A DNA stretch of 64,000 nt from Fictibacillus arsenicus (GCF_001999465.1 NZ_MQMF01000001.1:496001-560000), one strand, 5' to 3'. Positions 1 to 9,108 are shown, counted from the first letter of the stretch. Numbers and translations: made by a program. Notes: generated by a model not told the origin, from the sequence alone.

Positions 1-588
1 AAGCTGATCTGTTCCAGCAGCAAGCTGTGATGATCCGTCTGCAGCTTTTCCAAATCCATCAGAGACTTCTCCTAATATGTTTGCTGCATAGTTTTCAGTA
101 ATGGTATCTGCAAGTTTTTCACGCATTTTTTGTGCAGCTGTTTCTGTTACTTTTGAAGCCAGGAAATTTAGCCCTTGATTCTGGATGTATTCTAATTCAA
201 GCTTTTTGGGATTTGAATCTGTTACGGTAGTTACCCTTTCCGAAAAATCTTCAGGTATGATAATGGCCATATAGTAATCGTTTTTCTGAATTCCTTTAAT
301 TGCTTCTGCCGAATCAACAAATTTCCAGCCTAGATCTTTTCCCTCTTTCATATTCGCTACTAGATCACTGCCCACATTGATAGGCTGATCACCGGAGAGA
401 GCACCTCTATCATTATTGACTACGGCAACTGGCAAGTTAGAAAGATTGTCATACGGTCCCCAAGTGGCTGATAAAAGTATTCCGCCATAAACAACAGGTA
501 CAAGCAAAGCTGCAATAACTGAAAAAAGAATGGCTTTATTTGCAGCGAGTTTGCTGAACTCTGCGGAAAGCAACTTAAATGTATTCAT
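1..588 (-). CDS. YhgE/Pip-type membrane protein, N-terminal part (cut by window edge)
   Basis: Reading from ATG at 588 leftward gives about 196 residues with no stop before the window edge. Residues about 18-40 form one hydrophobic segment (PVVYGGILLSATWGPYDNL follows it), then a soluble domain containing VAVVNNDRGA and MAIIIPEDFSE, which is typical of YhgE/Pip N-terminal domains (ABC-2 permease related, phage infection protein group). The end of the visible part (DGSSQLAAGTDQL) is the start of the Gly/Ser-rich repeat stretch these proteins carry. A GGAGGG ribosome site lies 7 bases before the ATG. Function in Bacillus is poorly known; export or envelope roles are inference. Confidence 0.8.
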   Translation of the reverse strand, partial: MNTFKLLSAEFSKLAANKAILFSVIAALLVPVVYGGILLSATWGPYDNLSNLPVAVVNNDRGALSGDQPINVGSDLVANMKEGKDLGWKFVDSAEAIKGIQKNDYYMAIIIPEDFSERVTTVTDSNPKKLELEYIQNQGLNFLASKVTETAAQKMREKLADTITENYAANILGEVSDGFGKAADGSSQLAAGTDQL

Positions 589-620
589 TTAGAATCCCTC
601 CATATGTATGTAAGACTTCA

Positions 621-644
621 AAATGAATGAGTCGCCATTCATTT
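621..644. promoter_or_regulatory. Inverted repeat, possible TetR-family operator
   Basis: AAATGAATG and CATTCATTT flank the 6-base spacer AGTCGC, 33 bases upstream of the YhgE-type start codon. YhgE/Pip genes often sit beside TetR regulators whose operators have this form, so autoregulated control is plausible. No regulator gene is visible in the window. Confidence 0.45.
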
Positions 645-812
645 AATTATCATAATATTCAAATAATAAGTAGAAATCCAGTCTATTTATAAAAACACAT
701 ATTCTTTACTAGTTACTCCTACACAGAAAGTAGTACTTTAAAATATTGATAAAATAGGACCAAGTATACAAAAAAGGATGACCTTTTAAGATCATCCTAC
801 TGGTTAACTATT

Positions 813-1148
813 TTATTGTGCTGGTCCCTGATGCGGAAACTGATTCATATAGTTCAAAAATTGCTGGTAGGTTTGCTGCATTTTTGGGGCATCCGCTGCT
901 TCAAGTGCATACCAGCCCTTTTTAAACATTATGTTGTAAAGTTCTCTTTGCATTTTTTGAGTTTCATTAAAAACAGCAAGAAGGTCTCGATAGAGAGCTT
1001 CATGGCTTGCTTCATTTAAAGCTACAGAATAAGAATCTGTCATATATTTTTCATAAGATAAAATATCATTAATGAAATCCCGGTCATTCATCTCTGGCGT
1101 TTTAGGTACTGCAGACTCTGGATTTTGAATTTTATTAGGCTCATTCAT
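813..1148 (-). CDS. CotF-family spore coat protein
   Basis: The 111-residue product matches the coat F pattern: an acidic helix with MNDRDFINDILSYEKYMTDSY, then ALNEASHEALYRDLLAVFNETQKMQREL and a C-terminal KKGWYALEAADAPKMQQTYQQF. These proteins form ferritin-like helical bundles and are assembled in the spore coat. A GAGGAG site precedes the start. It lies 15 bases downstream of a second short protein of the same family, so the two are probably one sporulation operon. No mother-cell sigma promoter could be assigned with confidence. Confidence 0.82.
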   Translation of the reverse strand: MNEPNKIQNPESAVPKTPEMNDRDFINDILSYEKYMTDSYSVALNEASHEALYRDLLAVFNETQKMQRELYNIMFKKGWYALEAADAPKMQQTYQQFLNYMNQFPHQGPAQ

Positions 1149-1163
1149 TTTTTTTACTCCTCT

Positions 1164-1454
1164 CTAGTTTTGTAAATTAGCTTGTGTCTGATTCATAGCT
1201 GACTGTTGAGATGAGATATGCCCTATAATTTTTTTATAGTGGCTTTCATGCATTTGACATGCCTTTTCAAGTGTTGCTTTAATTTCTGGATCTTGACACT
1301 GAGTTGCCATAAAATGTGCTTTTTTCATTCCAAGCAGATTCCAAGAGAGCATATCTCTGACATAATTAAGATCTTTTCCTGTTATTACTTGCGGCGGGTT
1401 TTGATATACAGGCTGCTGCTGATTTTGCATCTGATTTTGATTCTGTTGCTGCAT
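1164..1454 (-). CDS. CotF-like small spore protein, Gln/Asn-rich N terminus
   Basis: The 96-residue protein begins with a Gln/Asn-rich stretch, then GKDLNYVRDMLSWNLLGMKKAHFMA and PEIKATLEKACQMHESHYKKIIGHI, the helical core seen in short YhcQ/CotF-type spore proteins. AAGGAGG sits 8 bases before ATG. It is the first gene of the pair with the coat F gene at 813-1148. A role in the spore coat is inferred from family resemblance only. Confidence 0.72.
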   Translation of the reverse strand: MQQQNQNQMQNQQQPVYQNPPQVITGKDLNYVRDMLSWNLLGMKKAHFMATQCQDPEIKATLEKACQMHESHYKKIIGHISSQQSAMNQTQANLQN

Positions 1455-1529
1455 AAAGAATAACCTCCTTCATATTTTTTCCATATTATCTTTCCTAACT
1501 CTTAAGGGATTATTCATTTTCTTTTATAT

Positions 1530-1822
1530 AAAGGCTGTTTTCCCTTACATTGCTGCTTTTGAAAGTAGTTAATTTCCGCTCCAGGCTGCTCGCTTTCCAC
1601 GGGGCGTGCGGTGAGCCTCCTGCCGCTTTGCGCCATTAGGAGTCTCCACCTGACCGCATCAACGAAGTATCCTTGCTCCTGTGTCTACAAGTATATGCTA
1701 TCGATGCGAGCTTCCTTGTCGCATGCCTAACGAGATGCTTCTCATGTGGTAGGTACGCTCCAATCAACTTGCAATGATGAGAATAAAAAATTCCTAAAGC
1801 AACAATCCTTTAGAAAAGAACG
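1530..1822. repeat. Palindromic intergenic repeat, copy A (long subtype)
   Basis: This fills most of the gap 1455-1872. It opens with AAGGCTGTTTTC, continues with the shared core (AGTAGTTAATTTCCGCTCC, CGCTTTCC, GGCGTGCGGTGAGCCTCC) and ends with TCCAATCAACTT and CAACAATCCTTTAGAAAAG. Between these it carries about 100 bases, from GCTCCTGTGTCTACAAG to TCTCATGTGGTAGGTACGC, otherwise found only in the copy near 31.0 kb. No gene is visible in it. Confidence 0.85.
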
Positions 1823-1872
1823 TATATAAAAAAACAAGCAGCAATCCACTGCTTGTTTTAGCTTTTTGTTTT

Positions 1873-3066
1873 TTACTTTAGGATCCATTTAGGTCCAAGT
1901 ATGGTTTGTATACGATAAAAGTTCCCATATGCCCCATTCACTTTATATGTTCCAGCATACAGACTCGCTGCAGCCATTTTATGTTTTGCATTTGGGCGAT
2001 CATGCAGGGGTACTTTTTGTGTCAGGGTAATGGTTTTCGTCAGAGGTGTTATTCTCTTTTCCCACCTCTTATCTCCTTCAATCGCCATATATAGACCTGC
2101 TTTTTTATTGCGGTTCCATTCTTCTGAAAAAATGGAGATTGGAGGATTTGTTTCTCCTGCGTAAGGTGCAAGCTCAAAAGTAAATCCAGGACGTTTAAAT
2201 GTTTGAATGAACCAGTCTTTATATCCGCCTCCACTGGACAAATTCGTATCAGGAGGAATTAGTCTGTACCCTGTCATACCAGATAGAGTAGTTCCTAGTG
2301 CCTTATCACCTTCATATGTATTGGTGCCATAATTAAAGTGGTAATAAAGAATTCTCCCTGCAGTATGATAGGAGTTTGTAATTTCCGGATCCACTAAGTA
2401 TGTAAGAGCGGCAACTGTTTTTGCTTCAGTCGTCTGAAGTGGCGCTTTCCCTTTATAGTCTTTGTAATAAGGTGCTTTTGCATTATTATCTATTTCTTCC
2501 CAGCGGGCAGGATACTGCCTATTTAGGTCTATTCCTTGTGCATTGGATTTCCATCTTTTGAAGTCTTTGCTTCCGCCGTTCATTTTTATAAGGTTGGCAT
2601 GTGCTGCAGATGGAAAAGCGGATAATCCCTTTTGCTGTAGAGTCACCCCATCTGGATTTGTCATTGGCACAAACCATATGGATGTGTTATTAAGGACATG
2701 TGCAACATTGTATCCGTCCATCATTCCATTTAATACATACTTCTCACTGTACTGATCGATCATCTCCATCACGATATTCGTCGTGATCCATTCTCTGGCA
2801 TGATGTGAGGCGTTATACAGCACTGTCGCATCACCTCTGCCAAGCTTTACTGCCCATATGTCTCTTCCATAGGGTGTTTTTCCGAGGGAACGGTATTGAA
2901 CTAGCCCCGGATATTTTTGTGCAAGAGTTTTAATATTACTCGTCATCGTTTCATATGTATACGTTTGATTCGGGTTTACATAGCTTGCTGCTTGGGCTTT
3001 ATCGCTTATAGCTGACATCCCAACTAACATTAATGCAAAAATTAATATAAGTCCCTTTTTCACCAT
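1873..3066 (-). CDS. Secreted M14-family zinc carboxypeptidase
   Basis: The 397-residue protein has a Sec signal peptide (cleavage likely after AQA, residue 27). An M14 peptidase domain covers about residues 28-330. The zinc ligands His89 and Glu92 lie in SHHAREW, the third His in NSYHTAG, and the catalytic Glu in FTFELAPYAG. The substrate-side motif DLNRQYPARW is also present. The last 60 residues look like a small SH3-like barrel and may bind cell wall. Homologues include gamma-D-glutamyl-diamino acid endopeptidases, so peptidoglycan or peptide processing is likely. The ATG at 3066 is chosen because AAGGAG lies just upstream; a longer TTG frame start overlaps that site. Confidence 0.9.
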   Translation of the reverse strand: MVKKGLILIFALMLVGMSAISDKAQAASYVNPNQTYTYETMTSNIKTLAQKYPGLVQYRSLGKTPYGRDIWAVKLGRGDATVLYNASHHAREWITTNIVMEMIDQYSEKYVLNGMMDGYNVAHVLNNTSIWFVPMTNPDGVTLQQKGLSAFPSAAHANLIKMNGGSKDFKRWKSNAQGIDLNRQYPARWEEIDNNAKAPYYKDYKGKAPLQTTEAKTVAALTYLVDPEITNSYHTAGRILYYHFNYGTNTYEGDKALGTTLSGMTGYRLIPPDTNLSSGGGYKDWFIQTFKRPGFTFELAPYAGETNPPISIFSEEWNRNKKAGLYMAIEGDKRWEKRITPLTKTITLTQKVPLHDRPNAKHKMAAASLYAGTYKVNGAYGNFYRIQTILGPKWILK

Positions 3067-3213
3067 TTCATCTCCTTCCAAAAACTTTAATTATTTGAAT
3101 ATATTAAAATTATATAGAGGAGATGAGATTTCTGCGCATGAGTATAGTAGTCTTTAATATTTCATTTTGTTTACTTAATCTAAGACAATTCTCATGATTA
3201 ATTGGTAATCATC

Positions 3214-3246
3214 AACAAAAAATGAGAAACCTAAAGTCTCTCATTA
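3214..3246 (-). terminator. Hairpin with T-run, minus strand
   Basis: AATGAGA and TCTCATT pair around a short loop and are followed on the minus strand by TTTTTTG. It lies beyond repeat copy B, so it would end transcripts from the CapA-type gene that read through the repeat. Confidence 0.5.
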
Positions 3247-3319
3247 TACATCAACATTTTATTTAAGCTCTTTTTTTAGAGATTGTTGCTGCAGAAAGAT
3301 CCTTGAAAAATTCTTCAAT

Positions 3320-3475
3320 TGAATAGTTAATTTGAGCGGAAGGACGAGACTCCAGCAGGATGAGTGGGACAGGTGAGACCATTCAATAACGCGGAGCGGC
3401 GAATGGGCTCACCGCACACCCTGCGGAAAGGGAGTCCTGAAGCGGAAATTAACATCCTTCAAAAGCAATAAAGCA
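3320..3475. repeat. Palindromic intergenic repeat, copy B
   Basis: Core from TAGTTAATTTGAGCGGAAGG to GAAGCGGAAATTAACATCC, including GGACAGGTGAGAC and GGGCTCACCGCAC. It is related to the copies at 7.4, 41.9 and 54.4 kb in the same orientation. It lies between two minus-strand genes. Confidence 0.85.
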
Positions 3476-3489
3476 TACTAAAATAGTCT

Positions 3490-4533
3490 TTATTTAAAAT
3501 CATACCCCGTTAAGTTTATTTGGTAGGAAAGATCCTCTAATTTAGCTAGTATGCGTTCTTCCTCTTTTGAATCTAGTTTTATAACCATGTTATTTTTAAT
3601 GTAATATGGTTTAAACTGCATACCTATTTTTCCATTTACAATATTAATTTTTAATAATCCCGTTTCTGCACTATCACCTTTTACATAGTCAGGAAATATA
3701 AAGTTCCCTAAGGAATAAGCAATAGGTTTCCCTTTGTAATACTGGAAACCTTGAAGAACATGGGGGTGAGAACCAATAATAGCGTCTGCTCCAGCTTCTA
3801 TCATGGTTTGTGCATAGTTCACTTGATACGGTTCTGGGTGCTTGCTTCTTTCTTTCCCCCAATGCATGTAAACCATCAAATAATCGCACATTTTGCTCTC
3901 GCGGCTGACGATATCTTCTAGGAGATCTAGGCTGTAACCGTTAGCTAGCCCCGGACTGCTTTCCCCTGCTACCCATGATGTACTTGGCAGTACTCTAGAA
4001 AATGCTAGAAACCTGAATTTCTTTCCTTTAATCACAACCTCTTTTGAACTGTATGCTTCTTTCTCATTACCTCCTGCTCCTATATAAGACATCTCATATG
4101 TATGTATGTGCTGCATGGTATCAAGCAGCCCTTTTGTTTCGTAATCCATTGAATGGTTGTTAGCTAGAGAAATAAGGTCAAACCCAGCATTTCTAAGACC
4201 CTGTAAAGCTATAGGATCTGACTTGAAGTTATATTCTTTCGTGAAAACTCCAGTATGGTTGGTAACAGCTGTTTCAAGGTTTACAACAGCATAGTCACTT
4301 GCTTCAATTTCTTCTTTCACATAACGAAAAGGATAATCCGGTCCCTTTGTCTTAACGGTGTCCTTTATTGACCAGTCCATCATTGTATCACCGGCAAACA
4401 CAATCGATATTTCAGGGTTTACATAATCATATATCGATTGTTGCCAAAAACGTTTAATATGATTTGCATCTAAAACAGACGTACTCGAAAATAAGATCGT
4501 TGTAGAAAGCACTAAATTTTGCAGTACGTTCAT
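3490..4533 (-). CDS. CapA-family metallophosphatase-like protein
   Basis: The 347 residues carry the CapA/PgsA set of motifs: FAGDTMMDW, VVNLETAVTNH, SLANNHSMDY, MVYMHWGKE, GSHPHVLQGF and AYSLGNF. These build a calcineurin-like metal site. A short hydrophobic N terminus suggests a membrane anchor or signal. Family members act in poly-gamma-glutamate or capsule assembly. No pgsB/pgsC partner is adjacent, so the substrate is unknown. GGGGGATTACAA precedes the ATG. A second CapA-type protein is encoded at 33218-34381. Confidence 0.85.
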   Translation of the reverse strand: MNVLQNLVLSTTILFSSTSVLDANHIKRFWQQSIYDYVNPEISIVFAGDTMMDWSIKDTVKTKGPDYPFRYVKEEIEASDYAVVNLETAVTNHTGVFTKEYNFKSDPIALQGLRNAGFDLISLANNHSMDYETKGLLDTMQHIHTYEMSYIGAGGNEKEAYSSKEVVIKGKKFRFLAFSRVLPSTSWVAGESSPGLANGYSLDLLEDIVSRESKMCDYLMVYMHWGKERSKHPEPYQVNYAQTMIEAGADAIIGSHPHVLQGFQYYKGKPIAYSLGNFIFPDYVKGDSAETGLLKINIVNGKIGMQFKPYYIKNNMVIKLDSKEEERILAKLEDLSYQINLTGYDFK

Positions 4534-4763
4534 TTGTAATCCCCCTGCCCTAGGTTTGCATGAAGATTATACATAGTCCCGTCTGAAAAATCTGTCACAA
4601 TACGATGAAAAAGAACTCAAATCTTGTAGAAAACATTTAATTGGAATAATAAGAGATATACCTTCATAAATTTATTTAACAAATGTTATACAATAGGTTT
4701 ACAAAGTTTGAATATGTGGAATAAAATGTTTGTAATCATATTTAAAAATTGGGAGGGATTAGG

Positions 4764-5123
4764 ATGGCAAGTAAGTTTGTAAAGGTTCTAGGTATTGTTT
4801 TTCTTATTCTAGGTGTTATAGGTTTCGTGTTTCCAATGGAAGGATTATTTCATCTGACACCGATTCATAACGTGATTCACATTGTTTCTGGTCTTGTGGC
4901 TCTGCTTATGAGTTCAAGTGAAGCAAAAAGCGTTCTTTATGCAAAGATCTTTGGAGCTGTGTATCTACTTGTAGCTATACTAGGTTTGTTCACCCACGAA
5001 TTTGCAGGAATCATGTTTATGGTTGCAACAAACATTCTTCATTTTGGAATTGCCTTTTCATCTTTATATGTCGGTTTTAGATCTAATGCATCTGCAGCAG
5101 CTGGACATACTGCATCTAGATAA
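4764..5123 (+). CDS. DUF4383-like four-helix membrane protein
   Basis: About 119 residues with four hydrophobic segments: VLGIVFLILGVIGFVF, VIHIVSGLVALLM, IFGAVYLLVAILGLF and MFMVATNILHFGIAF. The pattern LTPIHNVIHIVSGL fits the DUF4383 family of unknown function. ATG at 4764 follows GGGAGGG by 7 bases; an earlier TTG in frame lies upstream of that site and is unlikely. A weak SigB-like pair (GTTTAC at 4697, 15 bases, GGAATA at 4718) lies upstream, which would fit a stress role but is not secure. Confidence 0.8.
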   Translation: MASKFVKVLGIVFLILGVIGFVFPMEGLFHLTPIHNVIHIVSGLVALLMSSSEAKSVLYAKIFGAVYLLVAILGLFTHEFAGIMFMVATNILHFGIAFSSLYVGFRSNASAAAGHTASR

Positions 5124-5137
5124 GTACATTGTTTATG

Positions 5138-5177
5138 AAAAAAGAGCACTCCGCTTTTGCGGAATGCTCTTTTTTTA
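5138..5177 (+). terminator. Rho-independent terminator
   Basis: AAAGAGCACTCCGC pairs with GCGGAATGCTCTTT and is followed by TTTTT. It ends the DUF4383-like gene and, read the other way, could serve the small minus-strand gene. Confidence 0.85.
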
Positions 5178-5200
5178 TCTTTATATGTCAAATAGTAAAT

Positions 5201-5386
5201 TCAGCGCTTCTTTTTACCATTTTCAAATTCCTCTTCAAAGAAAAAAGTACTAGGATGTTCACTAACTTTGTAACAATATTTCTTCATATGTTTAACATAC
5301 TGAAATTTTGAGATGGTGACGCATTCACCCGTTTTTAAAACCGTTACTGTATCACCTTGATTAAAAATGTTCCCTGATCCTTTCAA
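5201..5386 (-). CDS. Small hypothetical protein, KOW/SH3-like beginning
   Basis: A 61-residue frame with TTG start. The part GNIFNQGDTVTVLKTGECVTISKFQYV resembles small beta-barrel proteins, and the end is Lys-rich. The start is weakly supported (GGAAGGG lies about 12 bases upstream). Position between two clear genes and protein-like composition favour a real gene, but function is unknown. Confidence 0.45.
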   Translation of the reverse strand: MKGSGNIFNQGDTVTVLKTGECVTISKFQYVKHMKKYCYKVSEHPSTFFFEEEFENGKKKR

Positions 5387-5534
5387 GTGAGCACTTCCCT
5401 TCCTCTCTATTTTACCACATATCTAGAATGGGCATTAGATTACATTTAAAATACTTTCTTCTTTATTTAGTTTTTAGGTTTCTTGTTTTGGGAAGAGTAA
5501 TAAAACAAGAATGATGAAATTTGAGGGAAAATGA

Positions 5535-6419
5535 ATGAAAAAAAACCAAAAAAAGACACCAGATGTACCTGATCGTCAGTATTTCTTTCCAGCACAAATT
5601 ATTGAATACTTTATCGAAGAAGGAAAAGAATCCTTAAAGATTACGAACTTAGCACAATTTATACTATCTTTTATGGCCGGTGCATTTATTGCATTTGGAG
5701 CGCTTGGTTCTGTCCTTTTATCAATGGAAGTCCATACACCAGGACCATATAATTTGCTGGCAGGTGTAGGATTTGCTATTGGATATGCCATGATATTCTT
5801 ATCTGGTTCCATACTATTTACAGAGATTAATGTACTGCTCCCTACTTATATTTTACAGAGCAAGTTTTGGATCAGCAAAAATGTTTTGCGTTTCTGGGGA
5901 ATTTGTTATATCGGAAATTTCTTAGGTGCCCTTTTTGTTGGATTATTACTGAATTTATCAGGCTCTCTTGATAAAGAGTTTTATGAAGGACTGCTTAAAT
6001 TCATGGAAAAGAAGATGGAATTTACAGAGCGAGGAACATGGGGATGGTTTCAAGTCCTTTTTTCAGGAATTCTTGCAAACTGGCTGATTGGGATAGCTGC
6101 AGTTCTTGCTACAGCAGCACGTGATGTAATGGGTAAAATCTTTGGTATTTTATTGCCGGTAATTATATTTGAAGCCGGAAACTTTCAGCACGCTGTTGCA
6201 AATATGGGATATTTCAGTATTACCGTTTTAGAAGGATTTGAATACAGCTGGTATGAATTCATACTTCTTAATCTGATTCCCGCATCTATAGGAAACTTAA
6301 TCGGCGGCGGAATCCTTGTATCACTTCTGCTATCATTTGCTTTCAAAGATGATATTGATGAAGACATCGTAAAAGATGATGATGAAACTGATAAAATTTC
6401 TGATAAAGTTCATAAGTAG
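5535..6419 (+). CDS. Formate/nitrite transporter (FNT) family channel
   Basis: The 294-residue protein has six membrane helices in the FNT layout. Visible features are MAGAFIAFGALGSVLL in helix 1, AIGYAMIFLSGSILFTE, an NWLIGIAAVLATAARDVMGK loop (usually with a key Asn/Lys), FEAGNFQHAVANMGYF and IPASIGNLIGGG. FNT proteins move formate, nitrite or hydrosulfide as acid/anion across the inner membrane. The C-terminal tail is very acidic. GAGGG lies 7 bases before ATG; another ATG four bases earlier opens a short frame. It is a single-gene unit with its own terminator. The substrate cannot be decided from sequence. Confidence 0.88.
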   Translation: MKKNQKKTPDVPDRQYFFPAQIIEYFIEEGKESLKITNLAQFILSFMAGAFIAFGALGSVLLSMEVHTPGPYNLLAGVGFAIGYAMIFLSGSILFTEINVLLPTYILQSKFWISKNVLRFWGICYIGNFLGALFVGLLLNLSGSLDKEFYEGLLKFMEKKMEFTERGTWGWFQVLFSGILANWLIGIAAVLATAARDVMGKIFGILLPVIIFEAGNFQHAVANMGYFSITVLEGFEYSWYEFILLNLIPASIGNLIGGGILVSLLLSFAFKDDIDEDIVKDDDETDKISDKVHK

Positions 6420-6432
6420 AATACAAAATCAT

Positions 6433-6467
6433 CACCTTCATTGTCATATACAGTGAAGGTGTTTTTT
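6433..6467 (+). terminator. Rho-independent terminator
   Basis: CACCTTCA and TGAAGGTG form the stem, followed by TTTTTT. It ends the FNT gene. Confidence 0.85.
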
Positions 6468-6518
6468 GTTAGAGTTCAAATAGGAACAGATTTTCATCAA
6501 AACAAAGGATGTATTACT

Positions 6519-7424
6519 ATGTCATATCAAACGAAAATCGCATTTCTATTTGTATCGATCGGTGCATCTCTATGGGGAATAATTGGTTATTTCGTTAAAG
6601 AGCTGGCTTCGATCGGATTCACGCCTTTACAGATTGTATTCTTAAGAGCGATTAGCGCATTTATCTTCTTTTTCATATGGATCATTATTTACCGTCCCGG
6701 TCTCTTAAAAATAAAATTAAAAGACAGCTGGTATTTTTTCGGTACAGGCGTGCTGAGTGTTTCTTTCTTTAACTGGTGTTACTTTACAACGATTCAGCAC
6801 TCATCACTGGCTATCGCTGCTATCCTGTTATATACTGCACCTGTTTTTGTTTTGTTGATCTCTATCTTTGTTTTTAAGGAAAAATTAACGTGGCAGAAGC
6901 TTACGGCATTATTCATCACTTTTTTAGGCTGTATGTTTGTTTCGGGTATTTTTTCCGGAAATTTCTCCGAGCTGTCTTGGACAGGATTAATTACTGGACT
7001 CGGAGCCGGTTTCGGTTATTCCCTTTATAGCATTTTTGGTAAATTGGCATCAAAAAAATACGAAACACTGACGATCAGCTTTTACACATTTTTGTTTGCT
7101 ATGATCGTGTTATTTCCAATAAGCGGTATATATTCTTCTGAAACGGCAGATTTTGATGCCAATGCACTCATGCATACAGCAGGACTAGGACTGTTTCCTA
7201 CTGTATTAGCTTATTGGTTCTATACGCAGGGATTAAAACAGGTAGAAGCGAGTAAAGCGTCTATCGTTTCGACCGTGGAGCCAGTTGTCGCAACTATTAT
7301 GGGACTAATATTATATAAGGAGTCCGTATCTTTCATTCAGATTACTGGTATTCTGCTGGTGCTTGGTGCAGTACTGCTTGTACAAGAACGTAAAACAAAG
7401 TCCGTTCTGGATGCTTCATTATAA
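6519..7424 (+). CDS. EamA/DMT-superfamily transporter
   Basis: About 301 residues with ten hydrophobic segments and two EamA repeats. The first starts ASLWGIIGYFVKEL and the second GLGAGFGYSLYSIFGK. The terminal TVEPVVATIMGLILYKE is the usual EamA end motif. Such proteins export metabolites such as amino acids or purines. ATG at 6519 is preferred (AAAGGATG upstream); the longer TTG frame runs through the preceding terminator. Substrate unknown. Confidence 0.88.
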   Translation: MSYQTKIAFLFVSIGASLWGIIGYFVKELASIGFTPLQIVFLRAISAFIFFFIWIIIYRPGLLKIKLKDSWYFFGTGVLSVSFFNWCYFTTIQHSSLAIAAILLYTAPVFVLLISIFVFKEKLTWQKLTALFITFLGCMFVSGIFSGNFSELSWTGLITGLGAGFGYSLYSIFGKLASKKYETLTISFYTFLFAMIVLFPISGIYSSETADFDANALMHTAGLGLFPTVLAYWFYTQGLKQVEASKASIVSTVEPVVATIMGLILYKESVSFIQITGILLVLGAVLLVQERKTKSVLDASL

Positions 7425-7429
7425 GCTTC

Positions 7430-7570
7430 GTTGACAAGTTGATTGGAGCGCAAGGCGAGACTCCTGCGGGACTAGCGGGACAGGTGAGACCCCGCAGGCG
7501 TTATAGGCCGAGGAGGCTCACCGCACGCCCCGCGGAAAGCGAGCATCCTGGAGCGGAAATCAACCACATC
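7430..7570. repeat. Palindromic intergenic repeat, copy C
   Basis: One of the best preserved short copies. It runs from AAGTTGATTGGAGCGCAAGG to GGAGCGGAAATCAACCAC and contains CGAGACTCCTGCGGGAC, GGACAGGTGAGACCCCGC, GAGGAGGCTCACCGCACGCC and CGGAAAGCGAGCATCC. It lies between convergent genes. Confidence 0.9.
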
Positions 7571-7595
7571 CAAGAGCCTTAAAAAAAGCACAATA

Positions 7596-7625
7596 AAAGG
7601 GTGCAGCATGATGCTGCACCCTTTA
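7596..7625 (-). terminator. Terminator of the amino acid ABC operon
   Basis: GGGTGCAGCA pairs perfectly with TGCTGCACCC around a 3-base loop. The minus-strand side is followed by TTTTATTG. It is also a barrier for transcription from the DMT gene. Confidence 0.8.
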
Positions 7626-7628
7626 TGA

Positions 7629-8363
7629 TTAAAGAATGGAACTTAAGAAATCCTTTGTTCGATCTTCTTTTGGGTTATCAAACAATTCAGATGGTGTTCC
7701 TCTTTCCCAAATCTGTCCATCATGCATATATACCACTTCATCTGCTACTTCTTTAGCAAAGCCCATCTCATGCGTAACAACAACCATTGTCATTCCTTCT
7801 TGGGCAAGCTCTTTCATTGTAGCCAATACTTCACCAACAAGTTCAGGATCTAGTGCTGAAGTGGGTTCATCAAATAACATGATATCGGGTTTCATAGCAA
7901 GTGCTCTTGCAATAGCAACACGCTGCTTCTGTCCACCAGACAGCTTGGCTGGATATACATCTGCTTTATCCGATAAACCAACCTTATCAAGTAAGATCCT
8001 CGCATCTTTTTCAGCTTCTTTTTTATCTTCATTCTTCACCATAACAGGTGCTTCCATTACGTTTTCAAGAACGGTTTTATGAGGAAATAGATTAAAGTGC
8101 TGAAATACCATTCCTACTTTTTGGCGTACTTCATTTAAATTATGTGACTTTGGATTAACTTCTTCTCCTTCAATCACAATTTTCCCGCCATTCTTTATCT
8201 CCAGAAAATTAATACAGCGCAGCAGCGTACTCTTCCCTGATCCGCTTGCACCGATTAATACGACAACATCACTTTCATTAACATTGAGATTTACTTCTTT
8301 TAATACCTCTAAATCACCGAAGCTCTTTTTCAGGTTTTCGATTCGAATCATTTCTCTTTTCAT
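7629..8363 (-). CDS. Polar amino acid ABC transporter, ATP-binding protein
   Basis: The 244 residues show Walker [13 protein letters not shown]-loop FQHFNLFPH, signature [15 protein letters not shown], Walker [15 protein letters not shown] and the switch [15 protein letters not shown]. The sequence belongs to the GlnQ/ArtP/TcyC class of amino acid importers. GGAGGAG lies before ATG. It is the third gene of an SBP-permease-ATPase operon, 11 bases after the permease gene. The specific amino acid is not evident. Confidence 0.93.
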   Translation of the reverse strand: MKREMIRIENLKKSFGDLEVLKEVNLNVNESDVVVLIGASGSGKSTLLRCINFLEIKNGGKIVIEGEEVNPKSHNLNEVRQKVGMVFQHFNLFPHKTVLENVMEAPVMVKNEDKKEAEKDARILLDKVGLSDKADVYPAKLSGGQKQRVAIARALAMKPDIMLFDEPTSALDPELVGEVLATMKELAQEGMTMVVVTHEMGFAKEVADEVVYMHDGQIWERGTPSELFDNPKEDRTKDFLSSIL

Positions 8364-8374
8364 ATAATCTCCTC

Positions 8375-9034
8375 CTATTCCCCAGCTGAAAGTTTCTTTT
8401 CCAACATATTAACGAGAAGAGTGAAAAGAAGGACTAGGATCAGATAGTATAAACCAACAATGATTAAATAGGTCATCTCATCAAACGTTCTCGACCCTTG
8501 AGTGGTCGCAATACTGAATAGCTCTGATAACGCGATAAAAGATGCTAATGAAGAATCTTTAAGACCGATGATGAATTGATTTCCAAGTGGAGGAAGTGCA
8601 CGTTTGAACGCTTGCGGCAAAATAATCCTGCGCATCGTTAAGCCGTATGGCATTCCTAAAGAACGGCCTGCTTCCATCTGTCCTTTATCTACAGATTGTA
8701 TGGATCCTCTGAATATCTCTGCTATATAAGCACCATTATGCATAGCGAGACCAAAAGCTGCAGACCAGAATGCTGAAATTCCTAATTCAGCAAGACCAAA
8801 ATAAAAGATAAAAATCTGAACGATTAGTGGTGTACCACGAATTAGTGCAATATAAATATTAGCGATCCAATTAAGGATTTTAATTCCTGATATTTTAAAC
8901 AGGGCAAAAATAAGTCCGATTCCGGTTCCGATCAGAATGGAAACTACGGTTAGTTTTAAAGTAATCCATAGGCCCTTCATGAAGAGCGGGTAACTTTCTA
9001 TTAATACATCTAGAATATGTGCTATATCAAACAT
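8375..9034 (-). CDS. Polar amino acid ABC transporter, permease
   Basis: A 219-residue protein with five membrane segments and the HisM/GlnP-type EAA loop ([33 protein letters not shown], residues about 121-153, where it docks the ATPase). The N-terminal [21 protein letters not shown] is typical of this class. AAGGGG lies about 10 bases upstream of ATG. Between it and the binding-protein gene is a hairpin that may lower its expression relative to the binding protein. Confidence 0.92.
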   Translation of the reverse strand: MFDIAHILDVLIESYPLFMKGLWITLKLTVVSILIGTGIGLIFALFKISGIKILNWIANIYIALIRGTPLIVQIFIFYFGLAELGISAFWSAAFGLAMHNGAYIAEIFRGSIQSVDKGQMEAGRSLGMPYGLTMRRIILPQAFKRALPPLGNQFIIGLKDSSLASFIALSELFSIATTQGSRTFDEMTYLIIVGLYYLILVLLFTLLVNMLEKKLSAGE

Positions 9035-9069
9035 GCAGTTTTTCTCCCCTTTTCCTCTCTATTCTCTGT

Positions 9070-9108
9070 AAAAAAAAGCCGCCCTGCACTGTTGTCATGC
9101 GGACGGCT
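9070..9108 (-). terminator. Intra-operon terminator between binding protein and permease genes
   Basis: On the minus strand AGCCGTCCGCA pairs with TGC-A-GGGCGGCT (one bulged A, one G-U pair) and is followed by TTTTTTTT. It lies in the 82-base gap after the lipoprotein gene. Partial readthrough at this site would give excess binding protein, a known arrangement in ABC operons. Confidence 0.8.

Noticed and set aside
4697-4723. SigB promoter before the DUF4383 gene
   Set aside because: GTTTAC, 15 bases, GGAATA has too many mismatches for a separate call; mentioned in the gene entry only.
6441-6518. N-terminal extension of the DMT transporter from TTG 6441
   Set aside because: It would run through the FNT terminator and adds a non-hydrophobic stretch; ATG 6519 has a ribosome site.
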